From Pegoplata infirma (lineage: Eukaryota > Arthropoda > Insecta > Diptera > Anthomyiidae): a DNA stretch of 64,000 nucleotides. The notes beneath the pieces were generated by a model. The model was not told the DNA's origin, made no database searches, and saw only the letters and a program-made list of their open reading frames with translations. The DNA is taken from assembly GCA_963921195.1 (NCBI GenBank), contig OY992540.1:38897890-38961889 (forward strand), written 5' to 3'. Below are positions 22,671 through 34,146 of the stretch, piece after piece (positions within the stretch are counted from its first letter, which is position 1; every line of letters starts with the position of its first letter). A program made the translations under genes and the position numbers.

Positions 22671-23925
22671 CAAGATTTTGAGGGTATTACAGGGTCGGCA
22701 CACAATGCTAACAGTCTTCGGTATTTAAGCCTAAAGTTGAGGATTTCGTAGACGAAAAAGGGAAAAAATAATTTGGGGGAAAGTATTCATTTGGCATTTT
22801 TGGGGATTTTTTTTATTTGTTAAATTAAAAAGTTAGAAAAATTACCAACACATTAAAATTTTGCAAAAGGTTTAAGATTTTTTTGGGATATTTTGTTATA
22901 TTTTGGGGGACATTAATTAAATTAATCTGTCCTCGTACTCTGCCCCACTCTTGTTAAAATATTTTCTAAACATTTAAAGTGTAATTCAAAGCAGCTAACA
23001 AGAATATTTTAATTTGGACATACTTTGATTTAGAATTCCTACGCTTTACCTTGTTATATGAAAATGGCAAAGCGTTTGGATTCTGAAACAAATTGTTTCC
23101 TTTTAATCGTCGCTTTGAGCATACTAAGAAACAACTAAATAATAAATAATGTCTTTTAAACATAAAAGAAAATGTACGTTTAAAGTGTTTAAAGTGAAAA
23201 TGTTAAAAACGATTTAGTTTTTTTTTTCTTATTTTCTTATTTAAATATATTTTGAAAGTTCTTTTTTAAGTCTTAATCAGCTTTAAATGTAATTATGGTT
23301 TTAAACGCACGTTCTACAAAATGCACATTCATTATCATTCTTTATATAGACAGTTGCAAAAAAAAAAAAGGAAAGGAATAGAGAGATGCTATTCACCTGT
23401 AATGTTCTTTCAACCACAACATGCCCTGAAAGTAAATGAAAACCGCTTATAAGTAACAACAACGAGAATGTAGGTTGATTGGTTGGTGCTGGTGGTGAAG
23501 GCTATGATAATGGTTAAATATACTGAATGTTATTACTACTTTTGATGTTTTTAACACTAAATATTTATGCTGAAGAAAAAAATAATCAATATAATTAATT
23601 TTAATTGTTTAGACAATTAAATGTTTAATTAAAACAGACTTTAACTTTGACTTTAATAACTTAAAAAAAATTGTCCATTAATTTTATTTTTAATAAAATT
23701 TATTGTTGCATTAAAAATTTAATTGATATAACTTTCCGAGTAAAAAAAATTTAATATAATTGAATATAATTTGATGAAATTATAAAAAATTAGATAAAAT
23801 GGTATACAGGTTAAATTTTTCAAAAAATTTTATAAAATTAGATAAAATTGTATATAATTTGATAAAATTATATATAACACCGATATTAAACATGAACCGG
23901 GTGATATGCGTCCGAAAGTAGATAT
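22671..23925. other. AT-rich spacer without recognised genes
   Basis: The only structure I see is a run of ttgatataattt / gataaaattatata words at 23760-23880, also found at 31490-31720. Confidence 0.45.
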
Positions 23926-24418
23926 CAAATGAAGTAAAACTGCATTTACAATTTTTTATTTCGTGATCCTGTTTCCTTTTAAAAGGACTTCAAAGTTTTA
24001 AAGGATACATTTTGTAAGATATTTCTGAAATATTTATACTTGCCACTGGTGATGGCAAATAAAAGAGGAGGATCTCTCCTAATTTTTCCACATTTTTTAT
24101 ATTGCCACATAAGGATAAAAGGATGTGAATAAAGTCATTTGAAAACTTTATCAAAATAATTTGTTGAAAATTTTAAATGATATTGAAGGATCAAATTTTG
24201 AAAGGACGTAACTTACCTCATTTTTCTGATATGTAAAAATATTAATATAAGAAAATTAGGGGAGGGCCTCCTCTTTCATTTGCTAACACTAGTGGCATCT
24301 CAGGCCAAGTACAAATATTTAAAAAAATATTTATAAAATTTAATCCTCTAAAACTTTGAAGTCCTTTTAAAACGAAACAAGATCACGTAATTAAAAACTG
24401 TTAATGCAGTTTTACTAC
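23926..24418. mobile_element. Foldback element, arms about 190 bp
   Basis: The left arm (gaagtaaaactgcatttaca ... gaggaggatctctcctaat) pairs with the right arm (attaggggagggcctcctct ... gcagttttactac). The centre (24118-24235) is unpaired. Non-coding. The words in the left arm recur at 42460-42545. Confidence 0.65.
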
Positions 24419-24423
24419 ACTTA

Positions 24424-24965
24424 CAAGGGAAGTATCTCATCCCATATGAACCGATTTGCATGAAATGTAAAATATATATAAAAGAGATAATTCTAGGGTT
24501 GGGGTGTCTCGGCTTATCGGGGAAAATCGTTTTTTGGATTTTTCAGCCATTTCTTTCTAAGAAACTATATGATGTTTACATATGAGAAGAAAGTTTTTTT
24601 TTATGCCTATCCAACGATGGCATTACCTTGTACAAGTTTGGCTTCGTTAAATGCTTTTTTCATAAAAATGTGTAAATTTTGGGGGGTATTTATATGAAGA
24701 CATAGACCTACGATGTCCATATGAATATGAAATAATCTTTGTTAAATTTAAGTAAACACGTGTTTTTGCTCTAGAGGATATTCCGGTTAGTTCGGAAGTT
24801 ATCAAAATTTTCCCGGAGGTCCACATTGTTTCATAAGGGGACAACGAAATTTTCAAACACAGATATGGCCGATAAGCCGAGACACCCCAACCTTAAAATC
24901 GTCTCCTTTATATATATTTCAAGTTTTAGGCAAATCGGTTCATAAGGGTTGAGATACTTCCCTTC
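24424..24965. mobile_element. DNA element with ~100-bp inverted ends and TTA target duplication
   Basis: The termini begin caagggaagtatctcatccc and (inverted) gaagggaagtatctcaaccc. Target copies TTA are at 24421-24423 and 24966-24968. A second copy (44938-45518) is flanked by TCA and a third starts at 63784. A 3-bp duplication fits PIF/Harbinger-type elements, but no transposase is present and three bases are weak evidence. The word ggggtgtctcggcttatcgg is conserved in all copies. Confidence 0.7.
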
Positions 24966-25180
24966 TTAGTCTCTAGTTTCAAACGTATATTATCCAAAAA
25001 ATACATTTAAATACCAACAAAATGTTGTCCAAATTTTTTACGATATCTTTATTTTTTACTGGTCAAAATTAATTGAAAATTTTTATTTTTTTCATTTTTT
25101 TTTAAATCGCACGATTACTCAACACCAATTTGGTATAAAAATCTGAAAATTTGAGAGCAAGTTGCATTTAATACGTACTA

Positions 25181-26293
25181 GGTTAGGTTGTAAGTGGCTG
25201 CTGACGTTTTTACGTCAACACACGTAGACTCTGAGGTCCATTGTGATACCACGGAACCGTAATAGGTTTCCCTGTCGTTAAACCAGTTTGAGCTTCTTAT
25301 GAAACTCCTTAGATGTTAAATTTTGACATCCGACAAATCAGAAAGATCGTACAGCTCCCTAGATCCCAGTGAAGCAAGTCTATGACCAGAAAGTGTCGGG
25401 CAATGGCAAATAAAGTGTTCGATAGTTTCCAACTCCTCTTTATCCATGCAACTTCGGCAAAAGTCATTCGACAGCACATTTAACCGCTCTGCGTGCTTCC
25501 AGTGTCCGGTAATTATAGAAACCACCGTCGAAATCTCTCCTCTTGGAAGCGATATCAGCTCACTTGGGCGCCCCTGATTAAGAGAAGGCCAAATCATTCG
25601 TGTTGTGTCACACGTCCATCCATTTGCCCATCTTTGATTGGTCTCCGTCGCAGAACAAAGCCGTAGGTTTTGCTTGCAAGTTTCTAGAGGCATACCAACA
25701 CATTCCAATTCTGTTGGAACCTGTAAGGTAGTTCCTAGTCTTGCAAGCTCATCGGCTTTGCAATTCCCTGGAATGTCTCTGTGCCCTGGGACCCCAAAGA
25801 CGTGCGGCAGTTAAGGGCAGATCTTGTTTTCAGAAACATTGAATCCAGGGACTTTACCGCGGCTTGACTGTCAGTATAGATGTTGACTGCGGTTGTAGAC
25901 AAGACATTGCAACTCAACCAGTCAGCCACTTCCATTATTTCCAGCATCTCTGCCTGGTAAACACTGCAATGATCTGGCAATCTTCCAGCCAGGCTCAATC
26001 CAAGCTCTTCCGAATAGACTCCAAAGCCCACTTGTTCGTGCAGCCTCGATCCATCTGTGTAAAAATTTATGGTGGCTCCACTACCCGGAATGTCCCCCAT
26101 CCAAGACTCCCTGGATGGTATAATTGTGGAAAAGTGGCGCTCAAAAAGGCTCAAAGAGGGAGCACAGTCCACATTTTGTGGTATTGTTATCTTCTTCAAG
26201 ATCGCGCTATGGCCACAATCGCTGCTCCTCCATTGCAGCGTGCTATTAAGTCGAATTGCCGACGCAGCCGCATACTGCCTACCCAATATGTCC
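25181..26293 (-). mobile_element. 5'-truncated non-LTR retrotransposon insertion
   Basis: This insertion has an 11-bp target duplication, aatacgtacta, at 25170-25180 and 26294-26304. It ends (minus strand) in caacctaacct, a CCTAA-type tail like that of the LINE at 33868-36733. Only the C-terminal third of ORF2 is retained, from just upstream of RNase H. The truncated 5' end plus long duplication is the signature of target-primed reverse transcription. Confidence 0.9.
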
Positions 26294-26295
26294 AA
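25316..26295 (-). pseudogene. LINE ORF2 C-terminal fragment: RNase H and zinc-knuckle region, frameshifted
   Basis: The first segment (26295 to 25735) shows RNase H motifs: FYTDGS with its catalytic Asp, YQAEMLE with Glu, and YTDSQAA with Asp. It runs out of frame near 25800; the next frame carries VPGHRDIPGN and KADELA, the last RNase H motif, and continues into the 25708-25316 segment. That segment ends in a Cys-His region (CRSCMDKEE, then HFICHCP). The reverse transcriptase and endonuclease parts are absent because of 5' truncation. This fragment and the 33868-36733 element are the same general kind (RNase H-bearing I/LOA-like LINEs) but differ too much to be the same family. Confidence 0.88.
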
Positions 26296-26359
26296 TACGT
26301 ACTAAAACATATCCAAAGAAAACTAATCGAAAGGGGTCGGGTCTAACAGTGAGTGATTT

Positions 26360-27450
26360 GGCCTGGAATGTCCCATATAAAATTATAAAGATTTTAAATT
26401 TAGAAACAAATTTTTTTTTTGGTTTTTTAATTTTAACAAAAAATGTTGAAAACCATATTTGAATGTCCTTTTTTCCTGGGAAGGGCACCAGGAATTCCAA
26501 AATCAAAATTTTGTATTAAAGTTTAGAACGTCCTTTTTACGCTGTTGAAATTGCCGAGAGGTGTTTTTTTCGTATTGTTGAGCAATTAATTTTTAAAGTT
26601 TGTTAGATCGTCATATATTTGATTTTTTTTTTCGAAATTTTGGCAAAAAATCAAAAATTTTGCTTTATCACCAACTTTAAAAAATTATTGCTCGACAACG
26701 CGAACAAAACCTCCCAGAAATTTTAACAGCGTTAAACTAACATTATAGACTTTAATAAAAAATTTTGGTTTGGAAATCCATGGTGTCCGTGATAGGATAA
26801 ATGAACGTTCCAATATTGTTTTGAAAAATGTTTGATAAATTTTTTTTGTTTCTAAATTTAAAATCTCCATAATTTTTTCAACAGTGTTGTCACAGAAAGT
26901 TTTTTAGCCCATCTTATAGTTTCCGAGTAAAAAAGCACAGAAAAACTATCCAGAGCCAATTATTTGATTTTTTGCCCAAAATTTTGAAAAAAAATCAAAT
27001 ATTTGGCTCTTTAACAAACTTTGAAAATTTATTTTTCAACAATACGAAAAAAACCTCTCTGAAATTTTAACAGCGTGAAAAGGGCATTCTAAACTTTAAA
27101 ACAGAATTTTGGTTTTGAAAATCCAAGGTGTCCTTCCCATGAAAAAAGGACATTCAAATATTGTTTTCAAAATTTTTTGTTGAAATTTTTGAAAAAAATT
27201 TCTTTTTTTTAAATTTGAAATCTTCATATTGTTTTTATAAGTTTTTTCTTACGACTTACAGTTTCCAAGTAAAAAAATGTAAAAAACTGTATTAAAGTCA
27301 ATATTGCCAAAAAAGCGCTTTTTTAAACTTTGGTAGATAACCAAAGTATTGATCCAAAAAAAAATATGGATTTTAATCATTTATGAAGCTCTATCAAATA
27401 ACCAAAACTAAAAAAAAATCGGTGAGGTCAGTTAAATTTCCCATGGATTT
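26360..27450. repeat. Second block of 350-400-bp foldback modules
   Basis: It has the same module as 11056-12960: gaatgtccttttttcctgggaagggcacc forward at about 26460, reversed at 26770 and 27120. It ends in the same phrase (ccaaagtattgatcc, ggtgaggtcagttaaatttccca). Non-coding. Confidence 0.6.
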
Positions 27451-28034
27451 GCTCATATGTATAAACTTTTAATTTAATTAAAAATTTTCTATCGCAAAAA
27501 TTTAGTTTAACCTTTGAAAAAAAATCTTAATCTCAATCACTTTTATTGATTCAAATAATTTCATTGAATTCTTTAACAATTTGATTACTCATTTTATCCC
27601 CAATAGTATCTCTAGTGTTAACAAATACTTTTGCTGTTAAAAAGTGAACTCTAATCAGCGTAAATTCTAATTTAAACATTCGTTCAACTGTTACAAAAAA
27701 CCCACAAAAAAAAAAAGAGATGCAACAAAAAAACAGTACCACAAAAATTTATCGAAAATGAAATGAAAACAAGAAGTTAAAAAACAAATTGTCTAAATGA
27801 GAGGGTGTGTTTCTTAAAATAAGTATATTAACAAAAAAATAAAATTGCAAAGTTTTTTTTTCCTAAAAATACAATTAAAGATTTTTTTTGAATTTGCTTT
27901 AACTTTGAGAAAAATTACTTCAAACTGTAATTATATGAGAGAAAACAGTGGTTTTTCTTTTTTAGGGAGACAATTTTCCAACAGAAGAAGAAAGTTTGCG
28001 ACTTGGGAGGCATTCAAATTGCCAGACTTGACTT

Positions 28035-28133
28035 CGTTTGTTAAAAAAAAAAAATTTTGTAAAAATACAAAAATATTAGTAAAGTAGAATTACAAGACCT
28101 TTTACTTGTAATTTTAAAAACTTTTTTTTGAGT
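28035..28133. repeat. Terminal fragment of the CACTCAAAA element family
   Basis: The sequence tagaattacaagaccttttacttgtaa ... tttttttgagtgta matches the outer ends of the elements at 59894-61701 and 61930-63625. Positions 27451-28034 hold AT-rich sequence in which I recognise nothing else. Confidence 0.6.
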
Positions 28134-28246
28134 GTAGAAAAATAAAGCTATATTAATTTGTCATTCCATGACAAATTAATATCGGACGATAATGTGTATA
28201 TGGGGCATTCCATGTTAAATCGGACACTTTGAATAATTTTTTTTAG

Positions 28247-28470
28247 ATTTTCCCAATTTCCTTACAGTTTTTAGTACCCTTTGAAAACTCCTTCGTGGTA
28301 AATTTTCAGATTTTTTTGGTGACCCGTTCAAAAGATATGGAATTTTTAAAAATTTTCCCAATTTGCTTACAGTTTTTAGTACCCTTCGAAAACTCCTTCG
28401 TGGTAAATTTTCAGTTTTTTTAATAACCCGTTCAAAAGATATCGAATTTTTAAAAATTGGTAGTATGTTC
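28247..28470. repeat. Tandem duplication of about 117 bp in the left arm
   Basis: Two units each read acagtttttagtaccct ... gaaaactccttcgtggtaaattttcag ... acccgttcaaaagatat. The right arm and the second family copy at 50750 have only one, so the duplication is private to this arm. Confidence 0.75.
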
Positions 28471-29663
28471 CTTTACTCAAACTTCTTTTACTCATAACTT
28501 CTTCAATAATGGTCCAAATTGCAAATTTTTTTTTTCTGAATTTTTTTGTGTTTTACGTACTTTAAAAAAAAATCCGAAATAAATTCTTAAAATGGCTCTA
28601 GTATGCGATTTCTAAGTTTTGCTCATTGATTTTTGGAAATTTGTTTGTGTACAACTTCTATCGATTCTACAAATTTTTTGTCCATTAGGATCGTGTGCTA
28701 ACGATTGTTACAATTTTTGAAAATTTTGTGAAAGAAATTTATTGTAATTTTCCAATCTTAAAATCATTTCTACTGCTCCAATGGTGCGTCATAGCGGGGT
28801 CATTTCCAAGACCAACCCCCAATAATTTTGGTGTATAAACATTTCTTCGGAACAAACTAATACCCTATCTCCAATTTCTAAGGGGTCTCCCACACAAAAT
28901 GACATTTTTTAAAATTTGCTCCAACCGCTCTAGCTGCCCTTTTAGGGCCCTTAGAGCAATCAAATGTATGACCGACCCACAGTATTTTTTTTTGCCAAAC
29001 ATTTTCTCTGAACCCACCTACCCTCTATCTTTAACTATTAAGGCGGTCCCAATACAATTTTTTTTATTTTTTGTAAATTTGTTTTATTTAATCAGCTTCT
29101 ACCGGTCTAATGGTGCATCCGAGACGGGTCATTAGTAAGACCAACCCCCATTTATTTTTACCCTCCAACATTTTTGTACAATATACCTACGCCCTATCTC
29201 CACTCCCTAAGTGCACTCAAAAAATTATGTCATTAACTGTTTGTAGTTTATTTAAAAAGTTTTCCGTTTAGTCGTTTTTAAAAGAAAAAACATTTGTTTG
29301 ATGTTCAGTTTTTATTAATGACTACTTTGTCCTTTATTTCAAAAATAACACACTAAAAAATTAAGATTTTCACTAACATTCAATTTTTATAGTCATTTAT
29401 TTTAGTTCTGTAAGTAAAAACTACTGATTATTCTTTAAATTTTTAATGATTTGTGTACGTTATTTTTTTTTTTTAATTGATGGCATTTTTTTAGGAGGCT
29501 TCTTTAGTTTTTACCTAATTGAGTTGGTTATTTTTTTTTTTAAATTGTTGGTATTTTTTAATGAGATATCATTAGTTTTTACCTACACAAGTAGGTTATT
29601 TTTTTGTAGATAAAAAATTCAAAAAATAATTTATAGAAATATAAAAACATGTTTGTATCAAGT

Positions 29664-29724
29664 GACTTTGGCACGATGGGTAGAGTGTCTGGCCAGAATG
29701 TAGTTGATTGCGGGATCGATTCCC
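29664..29724 (+). repeat. tRNA-like unit inside the CACTCAAAAAATT family
   Basis: An A-box-like tggcacgatgggtagagtg and a B-box-like gcgggatcgattcc are about 30 bases apart. The same unit is at 50489-50550 and, truncated, at 57175-57212, always in the same element family. A DNA transposon family that carries a tRNA-like promoter unit is unusual. Confidence 0.55.
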
Positions 29725-29766
29725 CAAAATTTTATTAAAATTTTTTAAAAAAATATTTCAATAGAA

Positions 29767-29960
29767 TTTTTATTTTTTTATTTTATTAAGAATTACCATA
29801 TAATTACAAATTATATACTAATTTTACCTAACCGAGAACTGGTAACAATGACCTTCGTCTCGTTGTAGCGAATCAGACCAAGGCCTCCGGTGGGAATCGA
29901 ACCCACGACCCCCAGACTCATAGGCTAGCACGCTACCAACTAGCCTACTGGGGCGCCTAT
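29767..29960 (-). mobile_element. tRNA-derived SINE with 11-bp target duplication
   Basis: On the minus strand a tRNA-like head starts near 29957 (gccccagtaggctagttgg), with the A box and a good B box (gggttcgattccc) at usual spacing. A unique body and an A-rich tail (aaaataaaaaaataaaaa) end at 29767. The duplication tttcaatagaa at 29756-29766 and 29961-29971 is exact. The related element at 50123-50626 lacks the insert. The anticodon-like triplet would be ATG (His), but acceptor pairing is only 5 of 7, so it is not a working tRNA gene. Confidence 0.85.
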
Positions 29961-31179
29961 TTTCAATAGAAAATTGTAAAAAATAATCTACGAAATCATT
30001 AATTTTTAATGTTTTGGTAGGTTATTTTTTTTGGAATTTGTTGGTAAAAATAACAGAACTATCATTAATTTTTAATGTTTTCGTAGTAAAAAAGAGTGAA
30101 AAAAAACGTAATTTTTTAATGTTTAATGTTATTTATTTAAGAAAATTTTGTCAACAGTAAAAAATAAATGTTGATGTTTGTTAAAATAAATGAATAATTA
30201 CTGGGATGGTTTTCAATTGTTTATTCACTTGTTTTAAGTGTGTTTTCATTTGTTTTTGCCTACAAAATATTTTGAGTATGGGTTTCCATTCAAAATTACA
30301 TTTTTATAAAATTTGCTCCAACTGTAATTTGTATGAGAGCCTACTTAGGGAGTGGAGATAGGGCGTAAGTATGTTTCAAAAAAATGTGGGAGGGTAAAAA
30401 TAAATGAGGGTCGGTCTCACTAATGACCCCTCTCGGACGCACCATTGGACCGGTAGAAGCTTATTAACTAAAACAAATTTACAAAAAATAAAAAAACAAT
30501 TGTATGGGGACCGCCTTAATAGTTAAATATAGAGGGCAGGTGTGTTCAGAGAAAATGTTTGGACTAAAAAAATATTGTGGATCGGTCATACATTTGATTG
30601 CTCTAAGGGCCCTCTTAGAGCAGTTAAAGCGGTTGGAGCAATTTTTATAAAATGTCATTTTGTGTGGGAGCCCCCTTAGAAATTGGAGATTGGGTATTAG
30701 CTTGTTTTGAAGAAATGTTAAGATAAAAAAATTAATGGGGGTTGGTCTTGGAAATGACCCCCCTATGACGCACCATTAGAGCAGTACAAATGATTTTAAG
30801 ATTTGAAAATTACAATAAAATTTTTTAAAAAAATTTTTAAAAATAGTAATAATCGTTATCCCATGATTCTGCTGGGCAAAAAATGTGTAGAATCGATATA
30901 AGCTTTTCACAAAAAAACAAAGAGTACATACATATTCAAAAATGATATTTTAATTTTTAAACTTAAAAATCGCATACTAGAGCACTTTTAAACATTTTTT
31001 TGGATTTTTAACATGATAATGTTTTAGGTTGGTGTCTAATTTTAAAAAAGTTGCAGGAATTAACGAAAAAGAAAATGAGAATTACTATTTTTATTTTTTT
31101 TTTTTAACCAAAAATTTTAGTAACTTGGGTTTGTAACTTGGATAATAATTCACCTCGTGGTAAATAAAACTATTTTTGA

Positions 31180-31480
31180 CCAGCTGGTGAATAAAAAGTA
31201 ACATAATTATTTTTCAAACAAAAAAAAATTTTTTTTTATTTTCATAAAATTTTTTTATTAAATTTTTTTCTTTCATCAATTTAAATTTTTCATCAAGTTT
31301 TTATTTTTTCATAATTTTTTTTGTTTTTTCATATATTTTTTTTTTGTCAAATTTTTTTTTCATGAATTTTTTTTCATCAAATTTTTTTTTTTTTCATATT
31401 TTTTTTTTCATAATTTTTTTTTTTCATAATTTTTTTTTCATAAAATTTTTTTTTATAAAATTTTTTATTCCCGAGTAAAA
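31180..31480. repeat. Low-complexity ttttttcataaattttt tract
   Basis: An irregular array of ttttttcat(a/c)aattttttt units, complementary in type to the gatgaaaaaaatttt tract at 41500-42460. It is preceded at 31150-31200 by ttcacctcgtggtaaat...gctggtgaataaaa, also near 47310 and 57790. Confidence 0.7.
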
Positions 31481-31489
31481 ATTTTAATA

Positions 31490-31790
31490 TGGCGTCACAT
31501 AAAGTTATATAACGTTTAATCTGTCCTCGAATACAATTAGATTTAATTTTATCCCAAAAATGGTGGATAGAATTTTATTCATTTGTATATAGTTTGATAC
31601 AATTTTGTCCGAAATTTGTCTCTATCCAATGGCATCAAATTATATGTGGTTGGATACAATAAGATCCAATTATATCTAATTGTATATAATTTTATCGGGT
31701 TATAGTGAATCTTTTTTTGGTTGAAATAACATACATCACAGGTCAACGATATATGCACCAAATAAAGTTTGTGTACGCTTCGAACCAGAA
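31490..31790. repeat. Repeated ttgtatataattt-type sequence
   Basis: Variants of gatacaattttgtcc, ttggatacaataagatcc and attgtatataattttat recur, as at 23760-23880. Non-coding. Confidence 0.45.
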
Positions 31791-31820
31791 GATGTAGTTT
31801 ATCAAACTGTAGAAATACTT

Positions 31821-32215
31821 CACTAAGAAAATTATGTCATTAACTGTTTGTAGGTTATTTTAAAAAGTAATCAGTAAAGTCATTTTAAAAGAAAAATCAC
31901 TTATTTTATAAAGGATTTAATTTTTTTACTGTTTCTGTAGTTTAAAAAAAATAATTTACTGTATTAAAAACGAATTTTCTGTTACATTTAATTTCGGCAG
32001 TAAAATATTTCTTCTATAGTTTTACTGTTTTTCAATACAAAATAACTGAATATTCACTAGTTTTTTAATGTTTTGGTTAGTCATTAAATTAACATTTAAA
32101 ATTGACTGTAGTGTGTTTTTATTTTAAATGAAAAAACAGTGGAATGGTTTTTAAATAAAATTTCATTTGTTTTAAGTGAATATTCACTGGAATTTACCTA
32201 CATAATTTTTTGAGT
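31821..32215. mobile_element. Short copy of the CACTCAAAAAATTATG family
   Basis: The termini cactaagaaaattatgtcatt and acctacataattttttgagtg match 29214-30277. It is 395 bp long and lacks the tRNA-like unit. The 2-bp flanks are TT on both sides. Confidence 0.65.
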
Positions 32216-32740
32216 GTTGTAAAATTTTTAAACTGTTAAAAAAACTTTCAAACTGTATTGGTTTATCAAATGTTTATCATTTACCAAATGTCAGTTCTTC
32301 GGCTTTTTAATGGGGTCCTCGACTGATATTTCAATTCGTTTTGCATGAAATAGCAAAGTAATATAAAAGTATTTTTTCTAAAAAAAAACTTTGCTTTGGC
32401 AAGTACAGCCAAATTTACCGTAAAACATTATCATGATTAAATGTTTTGGGCAAGAGTACAAAATTCGCAGGCATTTTTTTTTAAAGTACGTAAAAAAACA
32501 AAAATTTTGAAATAAAGAAAATTCCAATTTGGACCATTATTCAAGAAGTTATGAGTAAAAGAAGTTTGAGTAAAGCAGCAAACTACTAATTTTTAAAAAT
32601 TCGATATCTTTTGAACGGATAATCAAAAAATTCTGAAAATTTACCACGGAGGATACTAAAAACTGTAAGCAAATTGGGAAAATTAAAAAAAAAATATTCA
32701 AAGAGTCCGATTTGACATGGAATGCCCCATATATATTAGG

Positions 32741-33232
32741 GCGTCCAGTCAAATTTAAATTTTTGAATTTCATGTCGTAATACCTGTTAAACGATGGACA
32801 CGGTAGGAAAATGTATAAAAAAATTTCGAAAGGTCATCTTCAGTCGGCAAGAAGCGGTCAAAGTTGAAAAAACTACGTATTGAGACCAAAATTCAACTCC
32901 GAAATTTTGACCAAATCCGGCTCAAAAATTCGGAAATTTTGCATACTTTATTGGAGAAATATTTAAAAAATACAAAACCGCGATTTTGGTTCACAGATGC
33001 TGATTTTTAATTTTTTTTTATCCAAATTGGTCTCAAAAGTTAGAAAATGTTAGGTGTGTTATCTAAAAAATACAAAAACTCGGTTTTGGTTTAAATATGC
33101 TGATGTGCGATCAGATCACAGATGCTGATCAGCATTTTCGGACCAAAATCGTGTTTTTATATATTTTAAATATTTTTTAGACAACAAAAATGCAAAATTT
33201 TAAGTGTGTTATCTAAAAAATATTAAAATAAT
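32741..33232. mobile_element. Left arm of a foldback family also at 40333-41019
   Basis: It begins gggcgtccagtcaaatttaaa and contains gtcgtaatacctgttaaacgatggac and gatgctgatcagcattttcggacc. The complete relative is 40333-41019. Here it is cut by the insertion at 33233, and I could not place a matching right end with confidence. Confidence 0.6.
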
Positions 33233-33879
33233 TCACAGAAAAAAATAAAAAAAATATTTGAGTAAATTTTTAATACTATTGAGTAAAAAATTACTCAATT
33301 TTGCACCAGTACACAGAGGGCCAGACTGATCGATTTCCGGCCAAAAGTCCTTATTTGTAAATTCTCAAAAAAATGTTTACCAGTTTGTTGGGCATATATA
33401 GAAGTAGGTTTTCTGAACTTATCTTTATGATCCAATTACACCCTTTCCTTTGACAGGTCTTCAAAGTTAAAAAAGTTGGTAAAACATTTTTAAAAGTTAA
33501 GATACTTTTTTAATTTTTTTTCCAAACTTCTATTGCTAATACTTAACTTTTAGTTTGAGTGGTTCAACCTTATATATAAGCCTATGTAACGAAAATAACA
33601 TGGACAAATATAACTCATCTGCCTGGCAGCAATTCGCGTTTTTGTGAAAAAAGTAATAATTTTTTAGCTATTTACCTCGCGCCGAAAAAATCCTCAGCGA
33701 TCCTCAGTTCGATACAATCGGTCTATATTTTTTTTGATATAGAATGGATCCATATCTTTCGAAAAAAGTTGCCCAAACTTGCTCGAAATAATAAATGGTG
33801 AAATTACAGCTTTATATGCAGTGGTCCGAGATTTGTTTAAAAAAAAAATAATTTAACCCAAAATAATTAAAAAAAAATA

Positions 33880-34146
33880 ATTTATTTACGCGAATCCTTT
33901 GAAAAATCTTGCCCCTTAAGGTATAGTCGCAAGAAACCCCAACCTCCGTGGTGGTCTAGAGAACTATCAAACGCTCGTAGTTTAGTGCAGGACTTATTTA
34001 AGCACGCTAGACGGGGCAACACAGATGACAGATGGGCGCAATATAGAAGTGAACTAAAAAGCTTCAAAAAGCTAATACGGAAATCGAAAAAAATTAGCTG
34101 GGAAAACCTGTGTAGCAATATTGAACATACCCTGAGGCTGCAAGGC
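33880..34146 (+). pseudogene. Upstream LINE ORF2 segment separated by a frameshift
   Basis: This segment is coding-like (WAQYRSELKSFKKLIRKSKK) and is the linker between endonuclease and reverse transcriptase. It ends in a stop just after the point where the downstream frame takes over (ENLCSNIEHT, then EAARLRKILS in the next frame). A single indel explains the break. Confidence 0.8.

Larger units (their letters stand above)
29214..30277. mobile_element. CACTCAAAAAATTATG-ended element (Tc1-like size target)
   Basis: The left terminus is cactcaaaaaattatgtcatt and the right terminus ends cctacaaaatattttgagt. It sits in the palindrome 28198-32734, whose other arm shows the empty site ccctaagtaggc. 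Related copies are at 31821-32215, 50123-50626 (truncated) and 56797-57415; the last is cleanly flanked by TA. It contains a tRNA-like unit (29664-29724) shared with its relatives and a SINE (29767-29960) that they lack. Confidence 0.75.
28198..32734. mobile_element. 4.5-kb palindromic DNA element with nested insertions
   Basis: Outer inverted ends are tatggggcattccatgttaaatcgg and, inverted, the same with minor changes at 32734. The arms pair over long stretches: gaccgacccacagtatt with tattgtggatcggtc, aaggcggtcccaatacaa with its complement, and ccaatggtgcgtcat with atgacgcaccattag. The left arm centre is interrupted by 29214-30277 and the right arm by a block at about 31020-32440 that contains 31821-32215. 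No transposase is recognisable. A second copy is at 50708-56734 and fragments are at 18295 and 20756. Confidence 0.7.

Noticed and set aside
29827..29957. Functional minus-strand tRNA gene (His-like anticodon ATG)
   Set aside because: Acceptor stem pairs only 5 of 7, it sits at the head of a SINE with A-rich tail and target duplication.
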